A stretch of DNA of 58,263 bases, taken from NCBI RefSeq assembly GCF_002939385.1, contig NZ_MULI01000045.1:1-58263 (forward strand), in the 5' to 3' direction. Both the position numbers and the translations under genes were made by a program. Of this stretch, positions 40,783-49,555 are shown one piece after another. Position 1 is the stretch's first letter. Every line of letters starts with the position of its first letter. Source of the stretch: Streptomyces sp. MH60. GTDB lineage: Bacteria > Actinomycetota > Actinomycetes > Streptomycetales > Streptomycetaceae. Below the pieces are notes generated by a model, which ran no database searches, was not told where the DNA came from, and saw nothing but the letters and a program-made list of their open reading frames with translations.

Positions 40783-42149
40783 CGGCCGGCCTCCCCTTCG
40801 TCGTCGGGGCCGAGGCCGGGCCCGTCGGCCCCGTCGCCCGCGTCGTTCAGCGGAGCGTGCATCAGCACCCGGGCGGCCCTGCGCCCCGTGGCGTCGACGA
40901 CGTCCAGCCGCCAGCCGGCGACATCGAGGCTGTCGCCGACGGCGGGGATGTGCCCGAGACCGGCCGCGACCAGCCCCGCGACCGTCTCGTACGGCCCCTC
41001 GGGCACCCGCAGCCCCAGCCGCTGGAGCCGGTCCACGCGCGCCGAACCGTCGGCCCAGTACAGGGCGTGTCCCTCCTCGTCCGTGCCGGCCGGGTCGAGG
41101 TCGGGCGTCTCGTGCGGGTCGTGCTCGTCCCGCACCTGGCCGACGACCTCCTCGACGATGTCCTCCAGCGTGGCCACGCCCGCCGTACCCCCGTACTCGT
41201 CGATCACCACGGCCATCGTGCGCCGCCCGGAGAGCCGGTCCAGGAGCCGGTCCACGGTCAGTGACTCGGGGACGAGCAGCGGCTCGCGCATCAGTTCGGC
41301 GACCGGCATCCCGGGCCGCCGCTCGGCGGGCACCGCGAGGACGTCCTTGACGTGCGCCGTCCCGACCACGGCGTCGAGGCTGTCCTGGTAGACCGGGAAC
41401 CGGGACAGCCCGGTCGCCCGCGTCGCGTTCGCCACGTCCTCGCACGTCGCCCGGGCGTCGAGGGCCACGACCTGGACGCGCGGGGTCATCACCTGCTGCG
41501 CCGTCAGGTCGGCCAGGTTCAGGGTGCGCACGAACAGCTCGGCGGTGTCGGGCTCCAGCGCGCCCTCCTTGGCGGAGTGCCGGGCGAGCGCCGCCAGCTC
41601 CTGCGGCCCGCGCGCGGACGCCAGCTCCTCGGCGGGCTCCACACCGAAGCGGCGCACGACGCGGTTGGCGGTGTTGTTCAGGTGCGAGATGAAGGGCCCG
41701 AAGACGGCGCTGAACCAGCGTTGCGGGCCGCCCACCCGCTTGGCCACGGCCAGCGGCGAGGAGATCGCCCAGTTCTTCGGCACCAGCTCGCCGACGATCA
41801 TCAGGAACACCGTCGACAGGGCCGTGCCCAGCACCAGAGCCAGCGAGGACGCCGCCGAACGCGACGCTCCCAGGTCCTCCAGCGGCCCCGCGAGCAGCGC
41901 CGCGACCGACGGTTCGGCGAGCATGCCGACCACCAGGTTGGTGACCGTGATGCCGAGCTGCGCGCCGGAGAGCTGGAAAGTCAGGCTCCGTACGCCCTTG
42001 AGGGCGCTCGCCGCGCCCCGCTCACCACGCGCCGCGGCCCGCTCCAGCTCGCCCCGTTCGACGGTGGTCAGCGAGAACTCGGCCGCGACGAAGGCGCCGC
42101 ACGCGAGCGAGAGCAGGATCGCCACCAGCAGCAGGAGCACTTCGGTCAT
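40779..42149 (-). CDS. CNNM/CorC-type DUF21-CBS-CorC_HlyC membrane protein (first of pair)
   Basis: This 456-residue protein starts ATG 42149. It has a DUF21 transmembrane domain (CGAFVAAEFSLTTVERGEL, then TVFLMIVGELVPKNWAIS), two CBS repeats (FPVYQDSLDAVVGTAHVKDV and MAVVIDEYGGTAGVATLEDI) and a complete C-terminal CorC_HlyC domain (ADGSARVDRLQRLGLRVPEG to WRLDVVDATGRRAARVLM). A role in Mg2+/Co2+ efflux is known for the family. The shorter paralogue follows with a 4-base overlap. Confidence 0.93.
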   Translation of the reverse strand: MTEVLLLLVAILLSLACGAFVAAEFSLTTVERGELERAAARGERGAASALKGVRSLTFQLSGAQLGITVTNLVVGMLAEPSVAALLAGPLEDLGASRSAASSLALVLGTALSTVFLMIVGELVPKNWAISSPLAVAKRVGGPQRWFSAVFGPFISHLNNTANRVVRRFGVEPAEELASARGPQELAALARHSAKEGALEPDTAELFVRTLNLADLTAQQVMTPRVQVVALDARATCEDVANATRATGLSRFPVYQDSLDAVVGTAHVKDVLAVPAERRPGMPVAELMREPLLVPESLTVDRLLDRLSGRRTMAVVIDEYGGTAGVATLEDIVEEVVGQVRDEHDPHETPDLDPAGTDEEGHALYWADGSARVDRLQRLGLRVPEGPYETVAGLVAAGLGHIPAVGDSLDVAGWRLDVVDATGRRAARVLMHAPLNDAGDGADGPGLGPDDEGEAGR

Positions 42150-42231
42150 CGGGTCACCTCGGAACCATGATCGGCCAGGACCCGGAGGTTCGCCCGATGT
42201 TCAAGCCTTCAACCTTTCGCTCCGCGGCCGC

Positions 42232-42657
42232 TCAGCCGGTGAGGTGCTTCACCCAGCGCCGCCACTGCTCCTGCGGCTCGTACCCGGCGGCCCGCCAGGC
42301 ATGCTGGGCCCGCTCGTTGCGCACCAGCACCATCGCGTCCCCGCGGCGCCCGCCGAGCCGCACGAACCGTTCGTCGGCCGCGGCGAGCAGGGCCGAGCCG
42401 ATGCCCCGGCGCCGGTGGTCCGGGTGCACCGCCAGCCGGTACAGATGACAGCGCCAGCCGTCGAAACCCGCGATCACCGTGCCCACCAGAGCCCCGTCGC
42501 GCTCGGCCAGGAGCAGCGCCTCCGGGTCGCGCGCCACCAGGCGCTCCACGCCCTCCCGGTCGTCGCTGATGCTCGTCCCCTCGGCGGCCGTCTTCCAGAA
42601 GGCCAGCACGGCGTCCGGGTCCTCGGGCCCGGCGGGCCGTATGCGCAGATCAGTCAT
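42232..42657 (-). CDS. GNAT family N-acetyltransferase
   Basis: This 141-residue single-domain GNAT starts ATG 42657. The acetyl-CoA segment LYRLAVHPDHRRRGIGSALL (R/QxxGxG) is preceded by VGTVIAGFDGWRCHL and followed by VRNERAQHAWRAAGYEP. The HPDHRRRGIG core resembles YpeA/RimI-like enzymes. The substrate is unknown. It is not in an obvious operon; the LLM oxidoreductase gene ends before it in the downstream direction. Confidence 0.92.
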   Translation of the reverse strand: MTDLRIRPAGPEDPDAVLAFWKTAAEGTSISDDREGVERLVARDPEALLLAERDGALVGTVIAGFDGWRCHLYRLAVHPDHRRRGIGSALLAAADERFVRLGGRRGDAMVLVRNERAQHAWRAAGYEPQEQWRRWVKHLTG

Positions 42658-42732
42658 GCCGCGATCCCACCACGCGGGCCGGGCCCCCGTGCGGTGGTTC
42701 CGGCATGCGGACCGGCCTGGCGCGCGCGGGGT

Positions 42733-43623
42733 TCAGTCCTCGCGCAGGGCCCGCAGCACCGGCGCGAAGGCCTCCATGAACGGCTCCAGCACCGTCAGAT
42801 AGGTGAAGCCGTACCGCTCGCGCTGCGCCCGCACCTGCGCGGTGATCTGCTCCAGGGTCCCGGCCAGGAGGATGGGCAGCTCCAGCACCTGGTCCGGGGT
42901 GAGGTGCGCTATGCGCTCCAGGTAGGGCCGGACGGCGGACTCACGGTCCTCCGTGACGGCGACCATCTGGATGAGCAGGTTCAGCTCCGCCGGGTCCGTG
43001 CGGCCGGCCGCCAGCTTCCGGTACCGGGCGACGCGCTCGTCGAGTTCCTCGGCGGTGATCGGCGCCAGCCGTCCGGTGGTGCTTCCCTGCGCGGTGCGCC
43101 CGCCGGTGAACGCGGCGATGTCGGCGTGCCGGGCGGTCAGCTCCAGCATCCGGTCGCCGTTCGCGCCGATCAGCAGCGGAACCCCGGGCCGCTGCACGGG
43201 CCGGGGCAGGTGCTCCTCGTCGCCCAGCAGCCGCTCCAGCTCCTCCACGGTGCGCCGCAGGTGCTCCACCCGCTCGCCCGGTGAGCCGAAGGCCAGCCCC
43301 GCGGTGTCGTGCTCCGCGCGTACGTAGCCGGTGCCGAGGCCGAGTTCCAGGCGCCCGCCGGTCAGGGCGTCGGTGGTCGCCACCTCCCGGGCCAGCAGCG
43401 CGGGGTTCCAGAAGCCCGCGTTGAGCACGAAGGTGCCCAGCCGGGGCCGTTCGGTGGCCCGGGCCGCGGCGACCAGGGCCGGGAACGGCGCCGGCATGCC
43501 GAGGTGGTCCGGTACCAGGATCACGTCGTAGCCGAGTTCCTCGGCCCGCCGGCACTTGGCGTCCCACTCGTCGGCCGGTGCGGCGCTCATCAGGCTGACG
43601 CCGAAGCGGAAGGGACGCGACAT
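42733..43623 (-). CDS. F420-dependent LLM-class oxidoreductase
   Basis: This 296-residue protein starts ATG 43623, with GAGGAG upstream. The luciferase-like fold shows FRFGVSLMSAAPADEW, DVILVPDHLG, LGTFVLNAGFWNPALLAREV, GRLELGLGTGYVRAEHD and PLLIGANGDRMLELTARHAD. These are typical of the TIGR03621-like F420 subgroup abundant in actinobacteria. The substrate is unknown. The gene is preceded by a 150-base gap and points away from the methyltransferase in the same direction. Confidence 0.9.
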   Translation of the reverse strand: MSRPFRFGVSLMSAAPADEWDAKCRRAEELGYDVILVPDHLGMPAPFPALVAAARATERPRLGTFVLNAGFWNPALLAREVATTDALTGGRLELGLGTGYVRAEHDTAGLAFGSPGERVEHLRRTVEELERLLGDEEHLPRPVQRPGVPLLIGANGDRMLELTARHADIAAFTGGRTAQGSTTGRLAPITAEELDERVARYRKLAAGRTDPAELNLLIQMVAVTEDRESAVRPYLERIAHLTPDQVLELPILLAGTLEQITAQVRAQRERYGFTYLTVLEPFMEAFAPVLRALRED

Positions 43624-43773
43624 GAACTCTCCTCGCTCACGGGGGCTTCCGGTCACGGTGAGTCAATCACTCCCCGACCGGGACAGGAAGAGACCGCCCG
43701 GTCCTGGCGCTGCCGGCAGGTCACCGGCTGGGGAGCACACGTCGCGGCCGGCGCCCGCCGACCGCGCCGCGGT

Positions 43774-44451
43774 TCAGGACGGTCGCCAGGCCGTACCCAG
43801 GACGCAGTACGAACTCGGCAGGGCCGGCCCGTTCTCCGGCAGCATCACCCGCCGGTACGGCCCGAGCGTGAACCCCGCCTCCCGCAGCGCGGCCACCGGT
43901 TCGCGGGAGAGGTGGCAGCCGCCGGACAGGGGAGGCCACAGCGTCCGGTCCAGCGCGCGCTGGGTGAAGGTCATCGCCCGCCCGCCGCCCCGGCCGTGCT
44001 CGAAGAACCGCACCTGCCCGCCGGGGCGCAGGACCCGACGCAGCTCCGCGAGCGCCCGTGGCACGTCCCGGACGCTGCACAGCACCAGCGAGACCACGGC
44101 CGCGTCGAAGGCCTCGCTCTTGACCGGCAGGGCCTCCGCCGCGCCCGGCGCCACGTCCACCGGGACCTGGGCACGCAGCGCCGCCTCCACCGCCAACTGC
44201 CGCAGTACGCGCTCCGGTTCGATGGCGACGACCTCGGAGACGGCGCCCGGGTAGTGCGAGAAGTTCAGCCCGTTGCCCGCGCCGACCTCGATCACCCGCC
44301 CGGACAGCCCGGCGAGCAGCCGTTCGCGTACCCGGGCCATGCCCATCCGGGTCTCGGCGCCCACACTGACCCGGGCGTAGCAGCGGGCGAACAGCGGATG
44401 GTGCACGGCGTCCCGCGGCACCCCGCGGGCACGGGCGGATCGCTGCGGCAT
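43774..44451 (-). CDS. Class I SAM-dependent methyltransferase
   Basis: This 225-residue protein starts ATG 44451, with GGAGG 4 bases upstream. Motif I is VIEVGAGNGLNFSHYP, the acidic residue of motif II is in VVAIEPE, motif III is FDAAVVSLVLCSVRDVP, and LRPGGQVRFFEHGR is post III. It resembles the methyltransferase-11/UbiE-like group (TMT1A/METTL7-like). The substrate is unknown. No functional link to the biotin genes downstream is apparent, although BioC-type malonyl-ACP methyltransferases are similar in size. It lacks evidence for that role. Confidence 0.88.
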   Translation of the reverse strand: MPQRSARARGVPRDAVHHPLFARCYARVSVGAETRMGMARVRERLLAGLSGRVIEVGAGNGLNFSHYPGAVSEVVAIEPERVLRQLAVEAALRAQVPVDVAPGAAEALPVKSEAFDAAVVSLVLCSVRDVPRALAELRRVLRPGGQVRFFEHGRGGGRAMTFTQRALDRTLWPPLSGGCHLSREPVAALREAGFTLGPYRRVMLPENGPALPSSYCVLGTAWRPS

Positions 44452-44783
44452 GGGACCTCCCTCACGAGGCGGCGCCTTAGCGCGATTGTCCCCCGCCCCG
44501 CCGCCCCGCACCCACCGCACGACCGATTCTCTCGGCGCGTCGCCCGTCGGGCCCGGGGGGGCGGGGGTCCGACACGGCCACGGTCACGGGCGAACGCGTC
44601 CGCGCCCCCGGCGCCGGCTCTCGGAAGGGCGGCGAGGGAGCGGCGGAGGGCCCGCGACTGCCGTTTCGCCCGTCGCCGGTCACGGCCGGTGCGCGAGGCC
44701 GCACGCCGTCGCGTCCCCGTGCTCGGGACCCACGCGGAGCCACCGCGGTCCGGGGCCCGTGCGGGAGTCGAAGCGCGCCCCGG
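44452..44783. other. 332-base gene-free gap before the biotin operon end
   Basis: No supported gene lies here. The sequence is very GC-rich, with a run of seven G after CCC near 44553-44562. All frames read as Arg/Pro/Gly-rich shadow. A promoter for the methyltransferase gene must lie at its left edge. I see no clear consensus. Confidence 0.5.
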
Positions 44784-45500
44784 TCAGGGTGCCTCTCGGG
44801 CGCCGAACGCGGCCGCGTCCCAGATGCCGTCCAGCGGGGGCGCCAGCCAGTGGGGCGCCGTCGAGCGGAAGGCGGCCGGGGTGAGGGCCCCCGCCCCGGC
44901 GGGCACGGCGCCGAGGAGGGGGGCGCCGGACACGTCCGGGAGGTCCGCGAGGTTGCAGCGGGCGGCGAGGTCCGGGGTTCCGGGCCAGCTGCCGATCACC
45001 AGTCCCGGCAGCTCCAGTCCCCGGGACCGCAGCTCGCGCGCCGTCAGCTCCGTGGTGTTCAGCGTGCCCAGCCCCGCCGACGTCACCACCAGCACCGGTG
45101 CGCTCAGGAGACCGGCGACGTCCGCCAGCGTCCCGCCCTCCGCGTCGAAGCGTACGAGCAGTCCGCCCGCGCCCTCGACCAGCACCAGGTCGTGCTCGGT
45201 GGCCAGTTTGGCCGCCGCCTCGGCGACCTCCCCGGGGCGCACCGGGGCACGCCCGGCCCGGCGCGCGGCCGTGCCCGGCGCCAACGGCTCGGGGAACCGC
45301 GCCACTTCGGCGACCGTCACCTCACCCGCGAGCCGCGCCACCTCCTCCGCGTCCCCGGCCTCGTCCGGAGCCACGCCCGTCTGCGCCGCCTTCAGCACGG
45401 CCACCGACCGGCCGCCCGCCGCCGCCGTCGCGGCGACGGCGGCGGTCACGACCGTCTTGCCGACCTCCGTGCCCGTGCCCGTGATCACCAGTACCGGCAT
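44784..45500 (-). CDS. bioD: Dethiobiotin synthetase
   Basis: This 238-residue P-loop enzyme starts ATG 45500. It has ITGTGTEVGKTVVTAAVA (Walker A), LKAAQTGVAP (DAPA-binding Lys/Thr), DLVLVEGAGGLLVRF (Mg2+ site) and VIGSWPGTPDLAARCNL (nucleotide specificity loop). It closes the ureido ring of dethiobiotin using ATP and CO2. The gene begins 1 base after the bioA stop, making bioB-bioA-bioD one operon. Confidence 0.97.
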   Translation of the reverse strand: MPVLVITGTGTEVGKTVVTAAVAATAAAGGRSVAVLKAAQTGVAPDEAGDAEEVARLAGEVTVAEVARFPEPLAPGTAARRAGRAPVRPGEVAEAAAKLATEHDLVLVEGAGGLLVRFDAEGGTLADVAGLLSAPVLVVTSAGLGTLNTTELTARELRSRGLELPGLVIGSWPGTPDLAARCNLADLPDVSGAPLLGAVPAGAGALTPAAFRSTAPHWLAPPLDGIWDAAAFGAREAP

Positions 45501-45501
45501 G

Positions 45502-46788
45502 TCACCCCTCCCGTGCCGCCGCGCACACCGCGCGGGCGATGCGTGCCACGTCCGCGTCGCCCGTGACGTACGGCGGCATGGTGTAGATCAGGTCGCGGAA
45601 CGGGCGCAGCCACACGCCCTCGCGCACGGCGGCCTCCGTCGCCGCCCGCATGTCGACGGCATGGTCGAGCTGGACCACCCCGATCGCGCCGAGCACCCGT
45701 ACGTCGCGCACCCCCGGCAGCCCGGCGGCGGGCGCGAGCCCCTCGGTGAGGCCCGCCTCGATCCGCTTGACCTCCGCGCGCCAGTCCTGGCCGAGCAGCA
45801 GCCCGATCGACGCGCACGCCACGGCCGCCGCCAGCGGATTGCCCATGAACGTCGGCCCGTGGGCCAGTACCGGCACCTCGCCCCGCGAGATGCCGTCGGC
45901 CACCCGCGAGGTGCACAGGGTGGCCGCCATGGTCAGATAACCGCCGGTCAGCGCCTTGCCCACACACATCACGTCCGGCGTCACCGCCGCGTGCTCCGCC
46001 GCGAACAACGCCCCCGTGCGCCCGAACCCGGTGGCGATCTCGTCGAACACCAGCAGCACGCCGTGCGCGTCGCACGCCTCGCGCAGCACGCGCAGATACG
46101 CGGGGGAGTGGAAGCGCATCCCGCCCGCGCCCTGCACCACCGGCTCCACGATCACGGCGGCCAGCTCGTCGGCGTGCCGCTCGACCAGCGACCGCAGGTG
46201 GTCGGCGTACGTCTCCTCGTACTCCGTCGGCGGCGCGTCCGCGAAGACCTGGCGCGGCAGGACGCCGGACCACAGCTCGTGCATGCCGCCCTCCGGGTCG
46301 CACACCGACATGGGCTGCCAGGTGTCGCCGTGGTAGCCACCGCGCCAGGTGAGCAGGCGGCGCTTGCCGGGGCGGCCGAGGGAACGCCAGTACTGCAGGC
46401 ACATCTTCACGGCGACCTCGACCGACACCGAGCCGGAGTCGGCGAGGAACACGTGCTCCAGGCCCTCGGGCGACATGTCGACAAGGAGCTTCGCCAGCCG
46501 CACGGCGGGCTCGTGGGTGAGCCCGCCGAACATCACGTGGCTCATCCGCTCCAACTGCTCACGCGCGGCCTCGTTCAGCACCGGGTGGTTGTAGCCGTGG
46601 ATCGCCGACCACCAGGACGACATCCCGTCGACCAGTTCCCCGGAGCCGTTGGCAGGCCGCAGCCGGACCCCGCTCGCCGACTCCACGACGAGCGGGTCCT
46701 GCCGGCCGGGCATGGGCCCGTACGGGTGCCATACGTGCCGCCGGTCCAGCGCCAGCAGCTCGGCGACGTTCAACGCGGGCTCAGGCAT
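45502..46788 (-). CDS. bioA: Adenosylmethionine-8-amino-7-oxononanoate aminotransferase
   Basis: This 428-residue class III aminotransferase starts ATG 46788, overlapping the end of bioB by 8 bases. Diagnostic BioA features are HVWHPYGPM, DGMSSWWSAIHGYNHPVLNE, FLADSGSVSVEVAVKM, TWRGGYHGDTWQPMSV, FDEIATGFGRTG and the PLP lysine in MCVGKALTGGYLTMAAT. It uses S-adenosylmethionine to aminate KAPA to DAPA, the step between BioF and BioD. Confidence 0.97.
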   Translation of the reverse strand: MPEPALNVAELLALDRRHVWHPYGPMPGRQDPLVVESASGVRLRPANGSGELVDGMSSWWSAIHGYNHPVLNEAAREQLERMSHVMFGGLTHEPAVRLAKLLVDMSPEGLEHVFLADSGSVSVEVAVKMCLQYWRSLGRPGKRRLLTWRGGYHGDTWQPMSVCDPEGGMHELWSGVLPRQVFADAPPTEYEETYADHLRSLVERHADELAAVIVEPVVQGAGGMRFHSPAYLRVLREACDAHGVLLVFDEIATGFGRTGALFAAEHAAVTPDVMCVGKALTGGYLTMAATLCTSRVADGISRGEVPVLAHGPTFMGNPLAAAVACASIGLLLGQDWRAEVKRIEAGLTEGLAPAAGLPGVRDVRVLGAIGVVQLDHAVDMRAATEAAVREGVWLRPFRDLIYTMPPYVTGDADVARIARAVCAAAREG

Positions 46789-47983
46789 TGGGCGCGAGAT
46801 CCGTCCCGGCGCCCCGACGGCGTACCGCCACCAGGTCCGTACGGGGCTCCTCGGCGAGGCGCGGCGACGCCGGCGCGGCGGCGGGAGCGGGGGCGCACAC
46901 CCCGCCACCGGCGTGCGAGCCGCAGCCCCCGGCCCCGCTGCCGTCCTCGTGCGCGCCGCAGCCGCCGCCCCGGGCGGCCGCGCGGTGCTCCGGCAGGGTG
47001 ACCTCCCCGGCGCCCTCCACCTCGAAGCCGGCGTCCGCGATCATCTCCAGGTCGGCGTGGCCCGCCTGGCCCTCGCTGGTGAGGTAGTCGCCGAGGAAGA
47101 TCGAGTTGGCCAGGTGCAGGGCAAGCGGCTGCATCGTGCGCAGGTGCACCTCGCGTCCGCCGGCGATGCGCACCTCGACGTCCGGGCAGACGAACCGCGT
47201 CATCGCCAGGATGCGCAGGCACCGCTGCGGGGTGAGGTGCCACTCCTTGGCGAGCGGCGTGCCCTCCATCGGGATCAGGAAGTTGACCGGCACCGAGTCC
47301 GGGTCCAGCTCCCGCAGTGCGAAGACCACGTCGACCAGGTCCTCGTCGCTCTCGCCCATGCCCGCGATGAGACCCGAGCAGGCGGACAGCCCGGCGGCGT
47401 GCGCCTTGTGCACCGTGTCCACCCGGTCGGCGTACGTGTGCGTGGTCGTGATGTCGCCGTACGTCGACTCGGAGGTGTTGAGGTTGTGGTTGTAGGCGTC
47501 GGCACCGGCCTCCCGCAGCCGCTCCGCCTGGCCGTCCGAGAGCAGCCCCAGGCAGGCGCACACCTCGACCGACTCGTTCTGCTCCTTGATGGCCCTGATG
47601 GTGTCCGAGACCCGGTCCACGTCCCGGTCGGTCGGACCACGTCCGCTGGCCACCAGGCACACCCGCTTGGCGCCCCCGGACACGCCCGCCGCGGCGGCCG
47701 CGGAGGCCTGGTCGGGCTTGAGCCAGGTGTACTTGAGGATCTCCGCCTTGGAGCCCAGCCGCTGCGAGCAGTAGGAGCAGTCCTCGGGACACAGGCCCGA
47801 CTTGAGGTTGACGAGGTAGTTGAGTTTCACCCGTCGGCCGAACCAGTGGCGGCGCACCTTTCCGGCCGCGGCCACCACGTCGAGCACGTCGTCGTCGGAA
47901 GTGGCAAGGACGGCGAGCGCCTCCCCGCGGGTCGGCGGCTCGCGCCGAAGCCCCTTGTCCACCAGCGTGTTCAGCAGATCCAT
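46781..47983 (-). CDS. bioB: Biotin synthase, with Gly/Cys-rich C-terminal tail
   Basis: This 400-residue radical-SAM enzyme starts ATG 47983. Cys65/Cys69/Cys72 in CPEDCSYCSQ bind the [4Fe-4S] cluster. YNHNLNTSESTYGDITTT and GIMGES-like GLIAGMGESDEDL are also typical, with the Arg/Cys ligands of the [2Fe-2S] cluster further on. After the core (about residue 330) comes a tail rich in Gly, Ala, Cys and His (GGGCGAHEDG, GGCGSHAGGGVC), which could bind metal. It inserts sulfur into dethiobiotin. It is first in the bioB-bioA-bioD operon and divergent from bioF. Confidence 0.97.
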   Translation of the reverse strand: MDLLNTLVDKGLRREPPTRGEALAVLATSDDDVLDVVAAAGKVRRHWFGRRVKLNYLVNLKSGLCPEDCSYCSQRLGSKAEILKYTWLKPDQASAAAAAGVSGGAKRVCLVASGRGPTDRDVDRVSDTIRAIKEQNESVEVCACLGLLSDGQAERLREAGADAYNHNLNTSESTYGDITTTHTYADRVDTVHKAHAAGLSACSGLIAGMGESDEDLVDVVFALRELDPDSVPVNFLIPMEGTPLAKEWHLTPQRCLRILAMTRFVCPDVEVRIAGGREVHLRTMQPLALHLANSIFLGDYLTSEGQAGHADLEMIADAGFEVEGAGEVTLPEHRAAARGGGCGAHEDGSGAGGCGSHAGGGVCAPAPAAAPASPRLAEEPRTDLVAVRRRGAGTDLAPNA

Positions 47984-48051
47984 GAGAGCCGATCCTGTCC
48001 TAAGGGGCCGTCCGCGGCCAAGGAGACTTCGCACAACACTGACAGATCGAC

Positions 48052-48069
48052 GTGTGGGTATCGCCACAC
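48052..48069. promoter_or_regulatory. GTGTGG-N6-CCACAC dyad between bioB and bioF
   Basis: This perfect 6-bp inverted repeat lies in the 150-base region between the divergent bioB and bioF genes, where a biotin regulator would be expected to bind. Nearby TGTTCA at 48109-48114 resembles one half of a BioQ site (from memory) but the other half is absent. The regulator is not identified. Confidence 0.35.
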
Positions 48070-48133
48070 CTCGCGGGGGTGGCCGGACCGCTAATGTCTG
48101 TTCATTGCCTACAAAACACCGGAGGGCCGCCCC

Positions 48134-49261
48134 ATGGCGTTCGGCTGGATCGACGAGCAGGACCGGGCGCGCCGCGAGGCCGGACTCGTCCGGGTGCTGC
48201 GACCCCGTCCGGCGGTGTCGCCGCTGCTGGACCTGGCGAGCAACGACTACCTGGGACTGGCCCGGCACCCGGAGGTCGTCGAGGGGGCGGCGGCGGCCGC
48301 GCGGACCTGGGGCGGCGGCGCGACCGGCTCGCGGCTGGTGACCGGGACGACCGCGCTGCACACCGAACTCGAACGCGAACTGGCCGAGTTCTGCGGGTTC
48401 GAGGCCGCGCTCGTCTTCTCCTCCGGCTACGCGGCCAACCTCGCCGCGGTCACCGCGCTGGCACCGCACGGCAGCCTCGTCGTCTCCGACGCGGGCAACC
48501 ACGCCTCGCTGATCGACGGGTGCCGGCTCGCCCGCGGCACCACCCAGGTCGTGGGGCACGCCGACCCGGACGCCGTGCGCAAGGCACTGGCGACGCACGA
48601 CGGCCCCGCCGTGGCCGTCTCCGACACGGTCTTCTCGGTCGACGGCGACGCCGCGCCGCTGGCCGCACTCGCCGACGCGTGCCGGGCGCACGGGGCCGGA
48701 CTGGTCGTCGACGACGCCCACGGTCTCGGCGTCCTCGGCGACGGCGGCCGGGGTGCCCCGCAGGGCGCGGGCCTCGCGGGACGGGACGACGTCGTCGTGA
48801 CCGTCACGCTGTCCAAGTCGCTCGGTGCGCAGGGCGGCGCCGTGCTGGGTCCCGTCCGGGTGATCGACCACCTGGTCAACGCGGCCCGTACGTTCATCTT
48901 CGACACCGGACTCGCCCCCGCCGCGGCGGGGGCGGCCCTGGCGGCGCTCAGGCTGCTCGGCCGCGAGCCGGAGCGGGCCGCGCGGGCCCGCGCCGTCGCC
49001 GCCGAACTGCACGCGCGCCTGACCGCCGCGGATCTGGACGCCGTACGTCCGGACGCCGCGGTCGTCTCGGTGCGCGCGCCCTCCCCGGAGGGCGCCGTAC
49101 GGTGGGCGGCCGACTGCCGGGCGGCCGGCCTGGCCGTGGGCTGCTTCCGCCCTCCTTCGGTGCCCGACGGCATCTCACGGCTCAGGCTGACCGCCCGCGG
49201 GGACCTCTCCGGGGAACAGATCGAACGCGCTGTACGGGTGATCGGCGACACGCGGCCATGA
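48134..49261 (+). CDS. bioF: 8-amino-7-oxononanoate synthase
   Basis: This 375-residue alpha-oxoamine synthase starts ATG 48134, with GGAGGG upstream. It has LDLASNDYLGLARHP, WGGGATGSRLVTGTTALH, VFSSGYAANLAAVTAL, the His in VVSDAGNHASLIDG, VVDDAHGLGVLGDGGRG and the PLP lysine in VTLSKSLGAQGG. It condenses pimeloyl-ACP or -CoA with alanine to KAPA. It is divergent from bioB, so the full late biotin pathway (F, A, D, B) is present. Pimelate-forming genes are not in the window. Confidence 0.97.
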   Translation: MAFGWIDEQDRARREAGLVRVLRPRPAVSPLLDLASNDYLGLARHPEVVEGAAAAARTWGGGATGSRLVTGTTALHTELERELAEFCGFEAALVFSSGYAANLAAVTALAPHGSLVVSDAGNHASLIDGCRLARGTTQVVGHADPDAVRKALATHDGPAVAVSDTVFSVDGDAAPLAALADACRAHGAGLVVDDAHGLGVLGDGGRGAPQGAGLAGRDDVVVTVTLSKSLGAQGGAVLGPVRVIDHLVNAARTFIFDTGLAPAAAGAALAALRLLGREPERAARARAVAAELHARLTAADLDAVRPDAAVVSVRAPSPEGAVRWAADCRAAGLAVGCFRPPSVPDGISRLRLTARGDLSGEQIERAVRVIGDTRP

Positions 49262-49303
49262 GTCGGCGGGACACGGCCGTGCGCCGTCGGGAGTACGCCG
49301 GGG

Positions 49304-49546
49304 TCAGTCCCGGTGGACGCCGGCGGTGAACGCCGTCCAGCTCCCGGGGGAGAAGAGCAGGGCGGGTCCGGCCGGGTTCTTGGAGTCGCGCACGGCCAGC
49401 AGCCCGGCCCAGCGGCCGGCCGACGGACGGGCCGTCTCCACACAGTTGTTCGCTCCGGTGCTGTAGCTGCTGCGCAGCCACCGCACACCGGTCATATCGG
49501 TGCTGACAGGGATGTTCCGGGGACGTTCGGACATGAAGCCTGACAT
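49304..49546 (-). CDS. DUF397 small protein
   Basis: This 80-residue protein starts ATG 49546, with AAGGAGG upstream. It has the DUF397 core WLRSSYSTGANNCVETA, then LAVRDSKNPAGPALLFSPGSW and AFTAGV. Such proteins are partners of the XRE/DUF5753 regulators encoded next to them in Streptomyces (the WhiJ/AbaA-type systems) and modulate them. Here it lies 9 bases after that regulator's gene in the same direction. Confidence 0.93.
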   Translation of the reverse strand: MSGFMSERPRNIPVSTDMTGVRWLRSSYSTGANNCVETARPSAGRWAGLLAVRDSKNPAGPALLFSPGSWTAFTAGVHRD

Positions 49547-49555
49547 GGTGCCTCC

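Noticed and set aside
43309..47001. A 1230-codon open frame on the plus strand across the LLM, methyltransferase and biotin genes
   Set aside because: It is antisense to bioD, bioA and bioB, reads as Arg/Pro/Ala/His-rich low-complexity sequence with no domain, and reflects high GC keeping stops rare.
48100..48120. BioQ operator from TGTTCA
   Set aside because: Only one half site is present; the complementary TGAACA is missing.
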